64,000 bases of DNA from Hemicordylus capensis (GCF_027244095.1 NC_069661.1:14518001-14582000); one strand, 5' to 3'. Positions 1 through 12,240 are shown, counted from the stretch's first letter. The notes: a model not told the origin generated them from the sequence alone. Program-made: numbers and translations.

Positions 1-480
1 TTTGCAAAAATCATGTCTCTGTGTTCTGTTTCCAAGCTGTTTCCAAGCTTTGCCCTTGAGTTGCAAACAGTCTAAATTACCGTCCTGTTTGCAGGAAGCC
101 AAAAGATAACACTGTTCTCGCTGCAAAAAGTTTCTCTGAACAAAGGCTGAAGGAATATGTATATTGAAGTTTGTGCAGGGTATTACAGGAAAAAAGAAAG
201 AAAAAGAAAAAACCAGAAGGAGACATTAAAGGATTTTGGTTGGAAGGTTGTTAAACAAAAAGAAAATTGATTGAAAGGAACCAGTAAGTTGGAAAATATA
301 AGTTGTGGAGAGGTAATATGGAATTACAGATTGTTTCTTAAGATGACTGTGATAAGTTTGTTCTATTTAAGCTACTTTCTTAACTGAGTTTATGGCTAAC
401 ATATTGAAAATGTTATAAAATTCTTTGTAAAATTTCTTTTGTTTAGTCCCTTGTTCTGTGAAATACACAGACAAGCCTCT

Positions 481-500
481 GTGTGTGTGTGTGTGTGTGT
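481..500. repeat. (GT)n microsatellite
   Basis: Ten uninterrupted GT units inside the retroviral fossil. Confidence 0.9.
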
Positions 501-1589
501 GCATGTTTCTGAACGGGGAGCCCAAAGCTCTGGTTCTGTGTAGGAATTCAACCCTGCATCAATCTTATAGCTCATCTCTGTGAAGATGAGGTTTCAGTTG
601 TAATTATTCTGTTTATTCTGTTGTATTTGTGAATGTATTTATTCTAGTGACATGTTGTTGTTTTTTTGTAAACTGTTCCAGACCAAACTTGCTCTGACAC
701 TGAATTCCAAAATTCACAGTTATTATATTAATTGAACATAAAATTGGTCACGGCCTGAGCAACAAGGGGGAACTTTCAGAGTCCCAGCTGGCCAACTGGG
801 TTCTGAATCTTCCCACCTCTGCTAAAGTGCTGCTTATGGCTGGCCAAATGCATTAGGCATAAGAGCAAGCTCTATTTCATTCATTCTTATATCAAGTTGA
901 TTGTGATATTTCTGCCACTACTGAGTATCATAAGCCTTTATATGTTATGTTTACTGATTTCCTTGAGATGGTCTCTTACCTATTTTCTGTGAGCTCAAAA
1001 CTTTAAACCAGAAGTTTCCCTTTCAATTCTTTCTCACAACTGAAGCTGATCTCGGATGAACAATGACAACTCCGCCCATTTCCAGATGGGAGGGGGAAAG
1101 AGGTTCTCTGTAAAGCAGTTTGTGTTCCAGCCAGATTAATTGTGGGTGAGAAGGAAAAATGGATTTTAAGATAAATTAGTCTAATTGTATTACTGTCATG
1201 TTTTTGCAAAATCTATGCAATATTTCTGCTAGCTGAATTTGATGTAAACTGAGAGCTAATGATCAAATGGTCTAAGGTTTAAATTTTAAATTTGTCTCAC
1301 CGCCAGCCCTGCCTTTGCCTTCGCAGTAGTTGAACCTTCAAATTCCAGAACCCAGACGGAAGATTTGAAGAAATGAGAAATCTTGGTTTTATCACTCCTG
1401 CAAGTGGCAGGGAGTTCCAAGGTACCGGTTTGCAATTCACCTTAGAAACTTTCCAGCTAAAGGGGATTAGTCTGGGGCAATAGATGGCTGACTCCCTCAC
1501 ACATGACCAAATATCATTTGACTTTGGTGGGGAATCCTAGGGTTTCCATGGCTACTACTTTTTTGTTCTTAATCCAGCTACTTTACTTC

Positions 1590-2085
1590 CTTTTGAGCCT
1601 ACAGAAGACCAAGAACATAATTGCTTGCAAGCTGTGAACTGCATCTATGCCAAGCCATCCTGATCTTAAAGATGAACCTCTCCAAAATGCAGACATTGAT
1701 CTGTACACAGATGGAGGCAGCTTCATGTAAGATGGACAACGTAAGCTGGCTATGGAGTAGTGACTGACCATGAAGTTCTGGTGGTGAAATCTCTTTCTCC
1801 AGGTTTCTCAGCACAGCTTGCAGAGCTCATCACCTTCAAGGTAATTTTTACACAACACATGGGGCCACTTGGAAAGAAAGAAGATTTTAACAGTGGGAAA
1901 CAAGGAAGTAAAGTATGGGACACAGATATCAGAACTCTAGACTGCTGTTACACTACTAGAAGAGGTTGCAGTCATCCATAGCAGAGGTCACCAGAGGAAA
2001 ATGACCCAGTGACAAAGGGTAATTGGATGGCAGATGCTGCAGTTAAAACCGCTGCTGCTCCTATTCCTGTTTTCAAGCATCTTTG
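1590..2085 (+). mobile_element. pol RNase H remnant of the retroviral fossil
   Basis: Short translated stretches match the start of gammaretroviral RNase H, including the aspartate-containing DLYTDGGSF block, followed by pieces resembling the SPGFSAQLAELI and NWMADAAVK blocks of the same domain. The order and spacing agree with the family. The region is broken and not expected to make protein. Confidence 0.7.
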
Positions 2086-4362
2086 GTTCCTGTGCTAACT
2101 ATCTTGGCACACACCCCCACACACACATATTCAGAAAAAGGACATCGATTTTGCACCACAGCAGGGGGGCACACTTAGAAGAGGATGGCTGGTAAAGAAC
2201 AGCAGATGCCTTTTTCTTTTTGACTTTATTGCCTTGCTTTTGCCCAGGATTGCTGCTTTTTTTTCATGATCAGAAACCAGCCTACAACACAAGCCAGCCA
2301 GCCTCCAAGAAGCACCGGCTCTCCCCACACAGCCTCCCGCCTGGCCACCAAGCCTTAAAATGAAGACATCATCCCCTGTTCTGGTCTTCAGAGAAGAGGG
2401 GCCCAGGGCAAGCAGGGAAACAAAAATATAAATTGGGAAAAAGAAAAAAAATGCCAAAAGACCAAATTGAAAATAGCCTCAGGTTTTATCCATCCTTTGT
2501 ATTATTTGCCTTGAAAACCTGACTTTTCCTTTTGTGCTGATGGTTGGCACCCAGAGACTTAGTCTCAAGATGCTGTCCCTACATGGGGGGGGGAGGGAAT
2601 TGGCAACTCACTTGCCTGTCTTTCTCTCAAGTAAACAGGTTTGCAACCAACAGTGCCTTGAACTGTCTTTCCAAGAAGGATTGGTCCTCCCCAGATCGAA
2701 GGAATACCTGGATCCATCGCCAGAATGTGATCCCAAGGGAGTCTCCATCAACAGTGACCCAGGAAAACTAACCAGCAGCAGCTACCAGAGGGCAGTCCCT
2801 ATCTGCATTTCCAATCCAACCCAATGGTGACAGGACATTCATCTGCTACCCTGTCCTGTGTTCGAGGAAGAGGGCCCAATGCAAAGTTCATCTTCCTGCT
2901 CCTAAGTGCTATAGGAGAGGGATAGACAACAGATGCCTGAAGACTGCCACTTTTCTCTGGAGTCATACATGCAACAGCATCTCCCCAAGCTGTAAAGCCC
3001 TGGAACCATCTTACCTGGGTAAGATACCTTGCCAAGGACACTATTTCAGATTGCCCACAAGGCGTGGAGTCAAGGCTCCCAAACACATGAACATTCGAGC
3101 TTGTCTGTGGACGCTAGCCAAACAAGCCAAAACAACACGGATCAGAGAACATCCAGGATAGCCAAAATCCTGCAACGTTGTACAAGAGCATTTGGTTCTC
3201 AACTGAAGGACTAAAATATATTTTTCCTTACCAAGGACTTTTAGATTTTGAATTCTAAAGCTCTCCATGGTTTCCTTTTTGGCCATGACAGACTTTAGAG
3301 GACACTAAGGGGGGTGGGAGTTGATGATTTACACCACTTTCTCATATTATTTTCTTGTAGTGACTATGTGCTATCATTATGTTGAAAACCTTGCTATCTC
3401 CTGTGCTGTAAGGTCATGGACCTCACATGCTTGCTCTCCGGTCATTTCCTTATTTGTTTCACTTACATATTGTGCCAATCATCTCATTGTTTCAACCAGA
3501 GCATTTACCTGCAAGTCTGCACCTATCCCCAAGTTACTGATCCCTTTATGCTCTAAGACATTAAGCTAGCCCAAGCTTTACCTGCAATTTTATAGACACT
3601 TGCATTTAATCAGTGTGATTGTTCATGACTTGTCATTGCTATCGCTTCCCACAAACTGATAATCCATTAATCACCAGTAGCACCTGGTTCCACAATGCAA
3701 GACTGTTATTTATACTTTATTTGGGATAAAGATGGGTTAAAACAATGTTGCTTGCTATAAGTTGTATGATATTTATATGTACACCTTGCTGCTATGTATA
3801 AAACTTTTTATCTATATCAAATCATGCCAGATATGGGTGGTTAAGGATATGTGTGTGTAATGTATAGAATTATAATAATGTTTGTAGGTCTAGGATGTTG
3901 TATGCAATGTATCTAGTTTTATTGCCATATGTACAGCCCATTCAGCACCTACTATTTCTGTAATGCTTAAGGCATCCCAAAACCACATATGTTCCAAACC
4001 CTTTAGCCACACGAAACACAGAGTTTCATCAATGGGCAAGAACTATATTTCCAAGATTAAGAGTTTATGTGTTAAGAAAGAGCTATTATTAATATTTCCA
4101 AACAGTTAGAACTTTCAATCAACTAATATGGAGAGCCTATTGATTTATGGGCAAAGAAGATAATTCTAATTATTGTATGTATTTTCCTTTTATTGTTAAT
4201 CACATGTTGCTGCTTATAATGCATTCCAGCTTTAATCCAAATGTTTATGAGAACCTTTAAACCTTACCATAATGTAAGACCCATACATATAGCTGTACCT
4301 TTACAAACCTTAATTAAGGCATCCTGAAGATTCAGGATGATGCAGTGTTTAAGGGGGGGAAT

Positions 4363-4862
4363 TGATGTGTTTTAGAAAACCAAAGTAATTCCATTTTACT
4401 TGGAAAACCTCAGTCTGACTTAAAGTAACCCCAACCCAGCTGAGGGCCATCACGGCCTCTCATGATCAATGTCATTATCTCTCTCCACTAAATTGTATCT
4501 AAAGAAACTTGGTTCTCACAGGATTCTCACTGTTCTTTGCTGACAGTTTGGAAAACAGGATGTAACCAAATAAGGGGTGATCACCAGATGAACAATGAAT
4601 CATTCGCATGCGTACTAGATACTTAGTCCACCATTTTGTTGCCAAGTATACTATGTCTAGGGTATCAGCATCATTCAGATTGTTTGTATAAATGTAAGAT
4701 ACACCTATAACCAATTTGTATTCAATGCAGAGCGATAGCCCATTGAATTAACTTGCTATCTGCAGTAGCAATTAAATACCTCTAATTGATTCCCACTGAG
4801 TCTGTTTGATTGGCTAAAAGGCGGACCCAGGGACGGTTCTTTCTTCTTGGCTCTGCACTGCA
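4363..4862 (+). mobile_element. 3' LTR of the retroviral fossil
   Basis: It starts with TGATGTG directly after a G-rich purine tract and contains a TATA-like TATAAATG element near 4685 and an ATTAAA near 4770. About 470 bp of it align with 52672-53274, which supports the left boundary. The right boundary is estimated, because the second copy stops matching near 4833. Confidence 0.65.
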
Positions 4863-5450
4863 ATAACTGCTCCCAGGAGTCTCGAGGCACTCTTTGGCGC
4901 CTCCCCCTTGCTGTTCTCATTGGCGGGTAAATGGAGTGACCCAGGGGCTTGGGTTGCCAGCGGCAGAAACGGCTCGAAATTGCTATTGGTGTGGAATGTT
5001 GCAGCCAGGTTGCTATAGGTGACTAACCTTCCCCAGTTTGGCTTTCTGAAATGGCTCCATTGAGCTCCCTCCTTCTCTCTGACCCCTGGCTCAGCCTGAG
5101 CTTTAAAGCAGCAGAGGCTGATGGTGGATGGTACACACCTGGAGAAAAAGGTGGGGCAGAAGCCAAAACACAGTCACTGCCTTGCCCAAGATGTTCCCTC
5201 TTCCCTTCCCTGCAGATACTCTCTTGAGGGAGCTGGGTGCACAGATCACACACCCAGATGATCCTCTGCTGCCCCTGGCAAGGCGGAGGGTTAGGAGCCA
5301 GGATGCCCCTGGAACTCCCACAATGTACCGTGTAAGTGTGGGGTGCGTTGTGGGGATCCCCACAGTGATGGGCAGGCACCAGTCCATGTTGCAGCCAGCG
5401 CTCGCTGCAAGAATGATAAGGGAGTGCTTGTTCTCTTAACCTTGTTTAAG
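4863..5450 (+). other. Intron-like segment shared with 17830-18170
   Basis: From about 5210 this matches gene B intron 2 (about 17890-18170) in order, for example the shared block near CTTGAGGGA followed by GCTGGGTG. It marks the surviving intron 2 of galectin locus A. No coding sequence is seen. Confidence 0.6.
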
Positions 5451-5748
5451 AGGGAGAAGAGAGCTGGTGGGAGCAAGCATGACTTGTCCCCATAGCTAAG
5501 CAGGGTCTGCCCTGGTTGCATCTGAATGGGAGACTTGATGTGTGAGCTCTGTAAGAGATTCCTCTCGGGATGGAGCCGCTCTGGGAAGAGCAGAAGGTAC
5601 CAAGTTCCCTCCCTGGCTTCTCCAAGAGAGGGCTGAGAGAGATTCCTGCCTGCAACCTTGGAGAAGCCGCTGCCAGTCTGTGAAGGCAATACTGAGCTAG
5701 ATAGATCAATGGTCTGACTCAGTATACGGCAACTTCCTATGTTCCTAA
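5451..5748 (+). mobile_element. 5S-rRNA-headed SINE
   Basis: The head contains AGCTAAGCAGGGTCTGCCCT and GAATGGGAGAC, the internal promoter region of 5S rRNA. The tail ends CTTCCTATGTTCCTA. The corresponding site in gene B (about 18165) lacks it, so it inserted in locus A after the A/B duplication. A flanking repeat of roughly TAAGAGG is visible. Confidence 0.85.
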
Positions 5749-5962
5749 GAGGCTGGCTCCACAGGCGGGTTAACTGCCGGGAACAGGTGCGATCCTGGTG
5801 GTTCTTACAATGAGCCATGTCCCGGTTTGGTTTCCTTAGCCTGGTTTAGGCTGATCATAAGAAGAGCCTCTAGGTATCTCATGCATTTGTGGAGGTGGTA
5901 GCATCCAACTCAAGATCCAGGGACTTGCAACAGGCACCAGAGGGCTGTTGCAGACAAGGGAA

Positions 5963-6255
5963 CTTTCCAGATGACATGCTGTTCAGCAGTAAAATGCTTT
6001 GGCTTCACAGGAGCGTTCTGAAAACACAAATAGCTTGCACAACCCTCCTAAAATGGGAAAATACAGCTATTTATTAGTGACACACATGCAGCGTTGTTGA
6101 ACTAAAATGCAAGTATAAAATCTGAAAGTAGGCATCGGAAATGTGACCGGCACCTTGCTGCCAGTGCAGGGATTGCCATGTCAAAACACAGGCAGTACAG
6201 AAGCACACTTAACGGGCCGTAGTGAAACTGTTGTAGCGTGTAATCTGGATAGTGG
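5963..6255 (-). mobile_element. Short DNA transposon (MITE family 'L')
   Basis: About 290 bp with ends reading TTCCAGATGACATGC and GTAATCTGGA, inverted relative to each other. Complete relatives lie at 30915-31208 and 46011-46306. The B copy of this intron is empty here, with GGTGAACTCT replacing element plus duplicated target (GGGAACT/GTGAACT). The family name is mine; the superfamily is uncertain, hAT being possible. Confidence 0.7.
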
Positions 6256-6313
6256 CAATGTGAACTCTGCACGCTCTCTCTCTCTTAGTAAAAGCTTCTC
6301 AGATCTTCTAGAC

Positions 6314-6452
6314 CAGGGCTGCTCAACTTCATCCCTCCTGCAGATGTTGGCCTACAACTCACATAATCCCTGGCTATTGGCCACTGTGGCTGGGGATTAT
6401 GGGAGTTGTAGTCCAAAAACAGCTGGGCCTGGGGAAGAGGTGAGCAGGCCTG
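6314..6452. mobile_element. Palindromic hAT-type MITE
   Basis: The ends read CAGGGCTGCTC and GAGCAGGCCTG. The flanks are TTCTAGAC and TTCTTGAT, an 8-bp target duplication with two changes. It is orthologous in position to 18538-18675 in gene B, so the insertion predates the A/B duplication. Confidence 0.85.
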
Positions 6453-6477
6453 TTCTTGATCCACAATTTTAAGGTGT

Positions 6478-6668
6478 CCCATGTTTTTAACACCGAATAT
6501 ATGACCTCTTAGCTCTATATTGCAGCAATTAAATCCGAAACAAGGCACTGGAAATGTGAACGGCAACCTGCTGTCTGCGTAGGGACTGCAGTGTCACAAT
6601 GCAGGAAGTGTGGAAGCACACTTCTGAGATCCACCGTGACCCCATTGCAGGGTCTAATATGGAAAGCG
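6478..6668 (-). mobile_element. Partial MITE 'L' at a deletion junction
   Basis: About 190 bp match the interior and one end of the family (AATCCGAAACAAGGC... ending ATGGAAAGCGCC). It sits exactly where gene B carries exon 3 and its flanks (about 18690-19220), so it is the scar at which locus A lost exon 3. Confidence 0.7.
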
Positions 6669-9179
6669 CCCTGGTACAAACTAGCAAGCCTGCTTTATAT
6701 TCTGGGTGCATTCCAAAGAGCAACAGATTAGTGCACACAGCAGTGTAGCCAGCTGGTCGTGTTTTCCAGATCAGTCGTGTGTCAAGAGCAGTCTGGCCCC
6801 AGGATGATGGTCCAGGCTTAAGTGATGTGGGATGTCCATGCTGGGCCTCCTGAGCAGCAAACAAAGGCAATGGCTTGGCATAGGCCTGTGCTTGAAAGCC
6901 GCTTCAGAGCAAGAGCCACTCTCCTGGCTTTCAAAGGCATCTTGGGCACTGTAATTCTGGGAAGCACTTGGGCCTGAGAGTTCTCTGTAAGTGGGGCTGC
7001 AATCAAACTAGACTTCTTTGGGATGTTTTGGGAGAAGCATATGAACCAAGCTGCATTAAATGTGTAGTATCTGCATTCCTCCACTCTCTACTTCCAGCTA
7101 TCCTGGATTAACAGCCCAGACCCATGGCCAGGGGGTGACATTTCCCCACTAAGGTTTCCCCATCTGCAGTCCCACCCCCAAAGGAAGTTCTCTGTCTTCT
7201 CACAGCAGCAGCCATCTCTGATTGGTCCTCCTTGGCTTGTGCAACCTCTCTTGCTTGGCAATTGAATGCAGCTGTGGCCAGGAGGAGAGCTGGAAAGGAA
7301 AGTCAAGACAACCAACCAAACAACCCTTATCTGTTCTTCTTTGTGTGTGATTTCTTCCTCTCAGAAGCCAATGTGTTTTTCTCCTTCCCACATTCATGTA
7401 GAGTGTGTGTGTGTGTGTGAGAGAGAGAGAGACTGACCCCCATCCCCAATTGAAAACCTCCCCCTTGTTTGTGCCTGAGTGAGAGATTTCTGACTTAAAA
7501 GAAATAAAAATGCTTGGGCTCTTCCAACAAGTCCTGACCCTTGCAATTTCTCCATGGAAAGAGCAGGAAGTAGAGAGAGCGGAGGGGGTTGGTGGTGTGG
7601 GGTATATTGATTGGTCTGCGGTGCTGGTGGTTAATGTTAAGGTTTGTGATTATTTAGCAAAGCACCCAGGAAGCTACTGCTCCAGTTACAGAGTGCAGAG
7701 TTTAGTTGTTGCAGCTATTTAAGTAACACGCATGGCCTGTAAACAGCCTCGAACATTTTTTTTTGGGGGGGGGATTGCAGAAGTCAGGGGAGGCAGGTTA
7801 TAAAATGTTCAGTGAAAACTGTCAGTGAGGCTGGGGAGGAAAGAGATTTTTTTGGTGTGGCAGGTAGATACACACCATGCCACCAGGTGGCCACGGGACT
7901 GCACAGGCCCATAGCCAGCCTAAAGGTGTGTGTGTGTGTGTGTGTGACGACACAGGGACACAAAAATTGGGGGGGCAGGTTATATGGGCTTTTAAAAACA
8001 ATTTCCAGCCTGGGTCACTTATATGGAAGTAGTACAACAATAAACAGAAATGCACTTTTCTGAATCGGTGTCTAATAAACGCAATACACTTTCACATTTT
8101 ACAATAAAATTTCATTCCCGCCTATGTCTCTCAAGAGTCCAAAAAGCACATTTTTGCCTTTAATAAATAGTTAGGTATAAAAAGTAAACTTTGGTAGATG
8201 ACATTTTTCTTAATACACTATTGCAGTGTTGAACCTGAGCACAGTAGCACTTAATAATGCTTAATTAGTGCATATTAAAACATCTAGAAATTCATTGTAA
8301 TCACAGCTGATCCCCTCTGTCAATGATTTATGCATGCACTATTTTATAAACACTGAACAAAGGTTTTTAAGCTGCTCATTCTTATGAGGAAACATGATTT
8401 TTTTCTTATCTGGGGGGGATGATGTACTGCTTTGGGGGCTTTTTACTTTAAAAGTGACGTGTATATAAAGAAAGGATAGACAGAGGTGGGGGAAATCCAG
8501 TCAAATCATTTTAAAATTAGCAAACCATCTAGGATGCTCCACTTCCCCACCCCCCAGTATTGTGAGCCATTCTGTGAGCAAGGAACGTTTTCTAAAATGC
8601 TTTGATATGTATCCTGTTTTGATAACGAGTTCAGAAAACAATTGATTTTTAACTGTTGGAGATGGAGTTCCAGTGCATCAACCTAAATCATTTAGTTTAG
8701 ACGCTACAGCGATCTCCATGCAGCCTATCTTTTCCTTTGTGTGGAGATGCACAAATCAGAATATTTAGAATATTTAGTGTGTTTGTGGGGGAATATTAGA
8801 ATATTTGTGTGTTTGTGTTAGAATATTTGTGTGTTTGTGGGGGGTTAGAATATTTGTGTGTTTGTGGGGGGCAGGGCAGAGAACACTAAGGCAGTATTTA
8901 GAACAGGGAGCCAACTTCTGGACTTGCTATTCATACACGCTCTGTTCAGCTACTCTTGCCTATAAAGCATAAGGTGTTGGTGTGGTGTGAATATATTTAT
9001 AAAACCAGCTGATCTAGTTCCTTTGCCATGGCCTGTCACATGGGCTGGGGACTAGCATTTTACAGCTCCTGTGGGGATAACACAAATCTACCCACCTAAA
9101 GCTCTCCAGTGATACCGGGGGGAATATGGATGAGTGTCCAATGTTCTAAGTGTCTGCCTAATTCCTTCTTTTCTTGTAG
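6669..9179 (+). other. Remnant intron 3 of galectin locus A
   Basis: Blocks at 6670-7085 align with 19220-19340, 19580-19698 and 20338-20520 of gene B, and 8890-9179 aligns with 21000-21298. The stretch also holds a GT/GA microsatellite (about 7400-7431), a GT run (about 7926-7947), an LTR-like fragment (about 7620-7740) related to 13664-14079, and a small minisatellite. No exon 3 is present anywhere in it. Confidence 0.7.
8752..8876. repeat. AT/GT-rich minisatellite
   Basis: About four to five imperfect copies of a roughly 25-30 bp unit built on TAGAATATTTGTGTGTTTGT with a variable G-run. Confidence 0.8.
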
Positions 9180-9434
9180 GTCATCTTCACATTCTGTGCT
9201 TCTGAGCTGCAGGTGAAAGTGGACGGTGCTTTCAAGAAGGTCCGGTTGGAAGGAGGTTACCTGAAGAAGTTGGAACCACCAGAAGTTCCTACAGGATTCT
9301 TTCCTGATCTACAGGACATGGAGCTCATTTTCCCCAATCGACTGGGCCTGAAAGCCATCCAGTACATGTCTGTGCATGGAGACTTCGAAGTCAAAGGCTT
9401 CAAATTGATCTATCCCTCTAAACCCACTATGTAG
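9180..9434 (+). pseudogene. Galectin locus A, isolated last exon (exon 4)
   Basis: The exon begins after a good acceptor (polypyrimidine tract then TTCTTGTAG) and encodes 84 residues starting VIFTFCASELQVKV, with ELIFPNRLGLKAIQYMSVHGD near the end and stop TAG at 9432. It is the same exon as exon 4 of gene B, about 12.1 kb away, at roughly 80% identity. An AATAAA follows the stop by 3 nt. About 29 residues precede FPNR beyond galectin-1 length. The frame is open, but exon 3 is missing between this exon and the shared upstream intron, and exons 1-2 are not seen in the window (they may lie left of the retroviral fossil). Joining exon 2 to exon 4 would be out of phase (2 versus 0), so a normal galectin cannot be made. 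I call it a relict. Confidence 0.85.
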
Positions 9435-10300
9435 CTGAATAAACTCAAATGTATACTTCAAACTACTCACTGAACTCCTGGAATCTGTTTTTCATTTAGT
9501 TCTGATACTCCTTGCTATTGAGCAAACTGTCCTCTAAGCAGAGGCAAAAATGACCCGGGACCCTCTTTCTTGCTCAGAACGCACTAGGATTGTGGAATCT
9601 CTCTGAGCATGGATCAACCTTGCTTAAGGTTACAGCTTTCAGAACCTTGCTTAAGGTTACTGCTTCTGCTGCCACAGTCTTGCAAGTGATGCATAGTCTG
9701 AAATGGGCACTAGGTAGCAAAAGCTCATGCCAAAATCAGATTTTGCCTTTGGGATGCTACAAGACTTGGTACTCCCCCAAGGCTGAAGTTGCTCAATCCT
9801 TCTAGAAAAGACCCACCATTGGGTAAGCTTTCTCTTGTGGCCTGGGGAGGAATTATAATTGGGCAGAGGTGTTCAAGGAACATGAGCCGCCCGGCATCTG
9901 GGAGCCATCTTGCTCACCTCACACTGCCATTTGCTCACCCACTTGCTCCCTTGGGTGGGTGTGGATTTTATGTGCCTGAGTGGGCGCTCTGCCATCTGTG
10001 AGGTTGCCTGTGCTCAGTGCCTGAATAGGGGCTCATTCTCCGCTTGCTATGCCACTGCTTGTGGCTCATCCATTAGTAGTTCTTCTGCCTCCTTGCCCGC
10101 TGAACCATGGAAGGAAGGGCAAGTTTTCTGGGGGACCTCAAATGCCTGTGCTTTGTTGGACTTGTCACTGAGAGAGGCCACTGACTTCACAAAAACACAT
10201 TCTACACTCACATGCACTAGGCTCGCCTTCTGGTGGATTCCCAAACCTATCGCTTGCATCTTGCCAGTGGATTAAAATGAAACGTGGGAGATGAATCAAT
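9435..10300 (+). other. Galectin 3' flank, paralogous to 21551-22800
   Basis: The block after locus A matches the block after gene B in order (tail CAAACTACTCACTGAAC, then the CATGAGCCGCCCGGCATC block, then the GCCACTGCTTGTGGCTCATCC block). No gene is seen. Confidence 0.75.
9438..9443 (+). other. Poly(A) signal of locus A
   Basis: AATAAA three bases after the stop. The surrounding GAATAAACTCAAATGTATAC is retained in B and, in part, in D and E. Confidence 0.8.
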
Positions 10301-10736
10301 GGGGCTATTCCCACGATCAGGCAAAATTGGGCTAGGGGAGACTAGCCCGATTTTGCCTGATCGTGGGAGCCACCGGGCTCGCAGGTGAGCCCAGTGGCTC
10401 CCTGGCAGTTAACCCGCCTAAGTACCCCTCCCCTCAAACTGGGTTTTTAAAATTGTGAGTAGCCATGGCGTGGCTCTGCGCTGTGGCTACTCATGAGGAG
10501 ACCCCCCGAAGGGGAAGCAAAAAGCCGCCTCCTGGCTCTGGGGGTCTTGCCAGCATGACATGTGCCCGCTCACGCTCGGCATGCTGGAGCTTCCGGGGGC
10601 TGATCAGCCCCCATTCCTCCCAGCCCCCACCCACTCTGTCACAGAGCCAGCAATCGTGTGGGCGGCCAATCCGATTGCCCAGGGCTCCCGCCCCGCTCAC
10701 TCTCCAAAACCAGGTCTCACTGATCGTGAGACCCGT
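10301..10736. mobile_element. Short DNA element with end hairpin
   Basis: About 436 bp with similar inverted ends (CCCACGATCAG and CTGATCGTGAG). The left end is a hairpin with 26-bp arms, 10309-10334 and 10343-10368, one mismatch and an 8-nt loop. The matching flank after gene B (about 22795, GAATCAACAACAACTTC) is uninterrupted, an empty site. Superfamily not assigned. Confidence 0.7.
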
Positions 10737-11877
10737 CTCAACAACTTCTAGCCACCATTTTGAGAACGGTCAAAAATAACCTGTGGCTCTGACTGCCAGC
10801 TGAACCTGCAAGATAGGTTTCCTGCTTTCCCACCAGCTACATGGGCTTCAGAGCAACTTACAATGGACCATTTAGCACATAACAATAAAAATCCATGGTG
10901 GTGTAGCAATGGATTGTGGTGATGAAGTTCATGCTAGCTGGGGATAAGCAAGAACTTCCTATTCCCTTGTTATGCTGTTATCCAAATTCCACAGTACTCT
11001 TGAACTCGTTTATTAGCATCCCCCTATGCACTATGTTTCCAGCTCTGTGCCTTAGTCAGAGTACTTCCTGAGCATTCAGAAAGTAAGTGGAGCAGCAGTG
11101 CTCTTGCCTAAAATAATAATCACTTGGAAAAGGGCTTCTGGGCCATTCAGAAGCCAGGACTGATCATGGGCAAAATGCAGAAGAAGGAAAAAAATCCACA
11201 TGAGCACCTTGGATTCAGAGAGCTGCCTCAGCCAGCCTTACCCACCTGCTGAACAGCTGGTTGTCGAGTGGTGGGGAGGAGGAGCAGCCTGACCTCACCC
11301 ACATGAGAAAGAGCTCCGCTTGGCATTGGCTTGCTGGCACAGGGAAGAGATTCCTGGTTCTGGCTGGTGGGCCGTGGGAGTGCTAATGGGGGTGCCCCAT
11401 GATAGCGGAGCCTCAGGCTTGGGCCCCAAGGTCCATTCCTACCAAGGCCTCTACTACTGTGTGCACATCTTTGCCCACATAAAGCAATCCCTTGGAAGCA
11501 CCAAGGAGGGAAAGCTCCTTCAAGGCAGATCCACTCTTCCACCTTGGAAGCCTCCATGTCTGCAAGAGGCTGCTGAACCCAAACACGTGTTTCTTCCCAA
11601 CCCACCCATGCGGTTATGCTACAGCGTGTGCATTCACGTCTATGACCTCAAAGAGCTGTAGGCCATTTGAGCAGTCAGTCTCAACAAGGGAAAACTTCTG
11701 TACTGCGCTGTAGTGATGGGAAGGCTTTAGGAAGAACTCACTGGAGGGGGGAAATGCTTTTGTTCTGTTATTCAGTTTGTCCCAGGAGGGCAGGAGGAAG
11801 CAGTAGGCTGAGTTGCTGGGGATTTGGGAAGGCCACAGCCTGTGAGTAGTAAGGGCCAGTACAGTTAGATGTGTTAG
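10737..11877 (+). other. Paralogous intergenic DNA (matches about 22800-23730)
   Basis: Shared blocks include GTGGAGCAGCAGTGCTCTTGC (first part) and the CTTGGCATTGGCTTGCTGGC block. Apparent reading frames here are not retained between the two copies. No gene is seen. Confidence 0.65.
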
Positions 11878-12127
11878 GTAGGCCGTCGAGTCGGTGTCGA
11901 CACCTGGCGACCACAGAGCCCTGTGGGTGTCTTTGGTGGAATACAGGAGGAGTTTTCCATCGCCTCCTCCCACACAGTATGAGATGGTGCCTTATAGCAT
12001 CTTCCTATATCGCTGCTGCCTGATATGGATGTTTCCCATAGTCTAGGAAATGTACCAGCGCGGATTTGAACCAGCAACCTCTGGCTTGCTAGTCAAGTCA
12101 TTTCCCAGCTGCGCCATTAGGTGGCTA
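11878..12127 (-). mobile_element. tRNA-derived SINE, anole SINE2-like
   Basis: On the minus strand it carries a tRNA-like box B (around GGTTCAAATCCGCG), then GCAGCAGCGATATAGGAAG, and ends CACCGACTCGACGGCC. It lacks a counterpart in the paralogous flank of gene B. Confidence 0.85.
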
Positions 12128-12240
12128 TTACGCCCCAGCTTAGCTAAGCTATTTTTCTTTTCTGTATTACTTGTAATCTGTGTTGCCTAAGTTAATGAAA
12201 CCTCTCTCTTATAACTGTTCATATTGCATTCTTTGAATCT

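Larger units (their letters stand above)
1..4862 (+). mobile_element. Endogenous retrovirus fossil (gammaretrovirus-like), 3' portion
   Basis: The stretch contains a pol RNase H-like remnant (about 1590-2085) and ends in an LTR whose relative is found alone at 52672-53274. A purine-rich tract lies directly before the LTR. A strongly hydrophobic run near 4160-4215 could be the tail of an env gene, but env is not otherwise recognisable to me. The left end lies outside the window, so total length is unknown. It is a broken fossil with many breaks and no open frame of viral length. It lies on the upstream side of galectin locus A, probably inside that locus's intron 2. Class from RNase H similarity: class I. 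Confidence 0.7.

Noticed and set aside
5495-5560. 5S rRNA-like segment
   Set aside because: Only the internal part of 5S rRNA is present, followed by SINE body and tail; repeated many times in the window, so not a 5S gene.
5291-5818. 175-codon frame on the minus strand, and similar frames at 23711-24163, 44578-44915 and 46939-47235
   Set aside because: All are readings through 5S-headed SINEs; the same peptide fragments recur at each copy.
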